Assembly: GCA_944472155.2 (NCBI GenBank)
Contig: OX235279.1
Span: 64,159,543 to 64,223,542 of the forward strand
DNA from: Trichobilharzia szidati
Lineage: Eukaryota > Platyhelminthes > Trematoda > Strigeidida > Schistosomatidae
Reading direction: 5' to 3'
DNA: 64,000 nucleotides
A program made the translations under genes and the position numbers. Position 1 is the first letter of the stretch; each line of letters begins with the position of its first letter. The notes under the pieces are model-generated. The model worked only from the letters and a program-made list of their open reading frames with translations, did no database searches and was not told the DNA's origin. Shown here one piece after another: positions 60,771 to 64,000 of this stretch.

Positions 60771-62215
60771 CCTAAAACTTAAAATACATAAAACAGGTTA
60801 CCCCATACGACCAATAGTAGACTTTAGGAATACCCCCATTTATGAATTATCAAAACACTTAGCTCTAATATTATGTACCATTAGAAATCGTTCAAACTCT
60901 AGGCTAACTTATTCATATGAGATGGAAAATAAACTAAATGACATTCAACTAGAGAATGATGAAAAAATGATGAGTTTTGATATAACTAGACTGCACACTA
61001 ATACACCAATCAATATGGCCTTAGAAGCAGGTAAAAGGGAACGAACTTCTGGTCCCGAACTTAGTCACAGGACAGAGTTGCCCACTGAGAAATATTATTT
61101 TAGGAATTCAGTTATGCCTCACATCTACTGTCTTTAAATTCCAGGGCGAAATATATAGACAAACAGATGGTGTAGCAATGGGAACACCAATATCCCTTAT
61201 CGTGGCAGATATCTCTATGGACAGCTGGGAAAATATTGCTCTAAATACAATAAATCCTATTCCAAAAATATGGTGAAGATATGTCGATGACTCTTTCACA
61301 GTGTTAGAAACAGAAAATATCTCTAGCTTCTTGACACATACAAACTCACTAGTGGAATGAATACAATTTACATTTGAATCGGAAAATAAACAAGGAGAAT
61401 TAGCTATGTTAGATTGTAAAATCAAACGAATAGAAGAAGGTAGACTTCACAGTAGTGTTTATAAAAATCCAACACGTTCCAATAGATACTTAGACTTTAA
61501 TTCACCCCATCTGTTGTCTGTTAAGGCTGGCTTAGTTAAGTGTCTGATAAACCGAGCAGTAGCAATAAGTATTACAACAGAAAACCTAAATGATGAAGTG
61601 AAACAGATAGAAGAGGAGTTGGTATCAAATAACTATCCTATAAAATTCATTAGGAAGATCAGAAAAGGACAAAAGCAAAATAAAAATAATGGTGAAACTA
61701 GTATGATAACATAAATAAGAGAACCCTATGTAGGATTCTGAATAAAGCAGGAATTAGAGTGGCAATCAAACCTACAAACTCACTCAGGTGAGACAAGCTC
61801 TGTAGGTTAAACGACCCGGTGGATCCAAATGGACAAAATAATATAATTTACAAAATAACCTGCAATGACTATGAAGTTAACAACATAGGTCAAACTAGTA
61901 GGTCAGGGGTAGTCAGATTGTCGGAACAAAAGAATTTAGCCAAATGTAGAATGATTGATCCTGTGAAGCTAAGTAATTTACAAAATCTCAGCAACTGCAC
62001 TGCATGCATCGACACACAACCACACAATAAGATGGGAGAGGGTTAAATTTCTAAGAAGAAATATAAGTAGGTGAAGAGAGAGATCGACTACTGAATCTTT
62101 GTTCATCGAGTCTACACTCAACACATGCAGCAGAAATGACTCAATGTAAATTCCAGAGATGTGGAAGATATTATTACCACCAGTCAAATCAGAGGAGGAT
62201 AATAAATATTCTTAA
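60771..62215 (+). pseudogene. Near-complete PLE: RT plus GIY-YIG endonuclease, broken
   Basis: Blocks in order: IHKTGYPIRPIVDFRNTPIY and ELSKHLALIL (start of the RT), MMSFDITRLHTNTPINMALE, IYRQTDGVAMGTPISLIVAD, RYVDDSFTVLE with the catalytic box at 61280-61291 preceded by an in-frame stop, LAMLDCKIKRIEEGRLHSSV, YKNPTRSNRYLDFNSPHLLS, ENLNDEVKQIEEELVSNNYP, and the nuclease YKITCNDYEVNNIGQTSRSG. The nuclease has YIG changed to NIG. TESLFIES, which holds the catalytic Glu, and STLNTCSRNDS end it. At least four stops or frame changes. The family is that of 48892 and resembles schistosome PLEs described as Cercyon, but this identification is from memory. Confidence 0.85.
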
Positions 62216-62394
62216 AATTCTATCTCAATTCACGTATATCATAGCATTCTAACAAGTTACTTATTTTGACCATAAAAACATCTCATTTCCCATCTGATTG
62301 TATTTGATTGATAACACTAATATTATTTCTGAATATACTGTATCGCATTTTGATTTCTATTCAAATTTCCAATCAACTTTACTGATGTATATAA
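62216..62394 (+). other. PLE 3' UTR
   Basis: Matches the reverse complement of 39830-40010 and the plus strand at 58500-58640 in several blocks, including CTAACAAGTTAC and ATCTCATTTCCCATCTGATT. Confidence 0.6.
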
Positions 62395-62575
62395 ATGAAG
62401 CAAAACGTTGAGTGAGTGACTTGATATGATAATGAGAAATAAAATGTTCTCGAAACGTCATCAGCTAATATTACTGTACAACACTGTGTGACTTTATCAA
62501 AATAAAATCTTATCTGTAATGGAGTTATACTCTACAACAGTGCCCAAGTTTTATACTTATGTCAACTATTTGGGC
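62395..62575 (+). repeat. PLE terminal repeat (3' end of the element at 60771)
   Basis: The core at 62421-62464 has outer TTGAT, stem GAGAA/TTCTC, then GAAACGTCATCAG. The rest runs to GTTATACTCTACAACAGTGC. The stem sequence differs from other copies but remains fully paired. Confidence 0.8.
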
Positions 62576-64000
62576 TGATTGTCAAAATATCCAGGAAGAG
62601 TCTTAAAACATAAAGCATGCTCATGAGTCTTCACCCAAAGTACCATTCCAGTTCCCATGTTATGCCACTATACATGCTTTAAAAGTGATAAATTACTATG
62701 TAACATAAAACAGATGCCCGTTTTCCCCTTAACATGTAATGGCTAAAAGACTACATATGGTTTACTAATACTTACTACTTTAAAGACCTCTTCCTAATGT
62801 TCAACATGTACATGGTTTAACTTTTAGAATAATATCCAGAGTAACACCATATATCATTTGAACGTAAAAACATTTAAGTGACATATCTTGAATAACATGA
62901 AACGCGCTTTCTGTTGTCCACTAACACCCATCACCAAAAACAACTAACTACTCTCTTATGTATTCACAATCTTTCCAATGCTTTCTTAACAGAACCATAT
63001 CTTTCTATTTCAGTGTAATCATGATTTCCATACCATAAACATGTTCTCAGTTGTATTCTTTCTTTTTCCTACTTACCATAAACAATGTTTCTGCCGTAAA
63101 ATATTTCAACAAGGAATTCGGTGTAGGGTTTGACTTATTAATGACTCAGTTAATCACAGTGCTACAGTGAAAAGTAAATCAAACCTAAAGAGAACAGTAT
63201 AATGTAACTAGTGAATCATCATCATAGTGGCATTTACGACTCTAAACAGCCCATATTAATATCTGCTGGCAACGTGTTACAAAGCTGTACGACCTTGAAC
63301 TATGATAAAAGTTGTTAACTGATGCCTGCCACCTTTTATTCCAAGTAAGCAAAGTAAATAATTAATTTAATAGAAACTAAAACCGTGTTATAAATAAATT
63401 ACCTGTAGTAGTTACAGCTAGCCTAGCAGTTACAGCTCTAGGCCAGTAACCACACATAAAAGCTGTTTATTTGCGCAGCCTGAAGAAAAAGTGCATCAGT
63501 AGTGTTGACTATGATCTAATGGAGCAACGACTGAAGTACAACAAGGTCCATTTCATGGAATCATTTATTCTGTCAATAATAGAAAGAAATGATGTTAATA
63601 ATTCATACGGAAGGTAAACTTTTGAAAACAAAGGAATAAGTTAACAATATGAAATGTTGTACATCTCTCGGCTTCTAAGTAAGTAGTTTATTCTCATACT
63701 CTCGGCAAATCATTATTAATCACCTTATGACGGAGATGTTCAGATAACTTACAAGCGGAAACCTCATGCATTTATTCCCCTTGATGAATTTGAATAAAGC
63801 AAGAACAACAGTGGTTTGTGCAGAATAATATGGTACCATCATTTATTTCGTTGGCTTCTCATCAGCTGTTTACAGCCTAAATAAATTATGTGGTTTATGT
63901 ACAGAAAATTTTTAACATACTTGCAAATTTTTCATGATGTCAGTTGACAGAAAGTTCCGCGATTGGTGAACAGTGCTCAGAAAATTGCGCTTATTTAATT
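62576..64000. other. No gene seen
   Basis: AT-rich to the window end. No splice-flanked exon or repeat was recognised. The DH continuation was not found here. Confidence 0.45.

Noticed and set aside
1..64000. CRISPR array, operon or prophage
   Set aside because: No regularly spaced repeats, no dense frames and clear eukaryotic introns and retroelements.

Overview
The window looks like nuclear DNA of a blood fluke (Schistosoma or a close relative). It is AT-rich and almost free of long open frames. It is crowded with decayed retroelements of the kinds known from schistosome genomes: Smα-type tRNA-derived SINEs carrying hammerhead-ribozyme sequences, RTE-type LINEs resembling SR2, and Penelope-like elements (PLEs) with reverse transcriptase (RT) and GIY-YIG endonuclease (EN) domains. 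The species cannot be fixed from the sequence alone.

One host gene can be supported. Five plus-strand exons (25448-25673, 43501-43610, 45578-46023, 54042-54245, 56261-56330) have AG acceptors and GT donors, and their phases join exactly. The joined product is partial. It has a charged, Lys/Glu-rich N-terminal part and then the start of a Dbl-homology (DH) RhoGEF domain. A 25-nt microexon at 60659-60683 may continue it. Both gene ends lie outside the window or were not found, and introns of about 2 to 18 kb hold most of the repeats.

Layout. 1-16 kb: two tRNA-headed SINEs, two Smα-type SINEs, PLE terminal repeats and long featureless stretches. 16.8-21.7 kb: a repeat cluster with two minus-strand RTE remnants, three plus-strand PLE endonuclease remnants and one minus-strand PLE RT remnant that meets a plus-strand PLE tail to tail. 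25-46 kb: exons A to C with SINEs and PLE pieces in the introns. 48.9-49.9 kb: the longest open frame, a PLE endonuclease with an Asn/Ser/Asp-rich insert, followed by its terminal repeat. 51.2-53.0 kb: an intact-looking SINE beside an RTE copy. 54-56.3 kb: exons D and E with two further Smα-type SINEs. 58-62.6 kb: PLE ends in both orientations and a nearly complete but broken PLE.

The most interesting signals are structured RNA motifs in the mobile elements. The PLE terminal repeat has a hammerhead-like fold whose stem shows compensatory changes between copies. The four Smα-type copies carry four different lesions in their ribozyme. One SINE subfamily shares a 3' tail hairpin with the local RTE LINE. 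No rRNA gene, functional tRNA gene, CRISPR array or prokaryotic gene organisation was seen.
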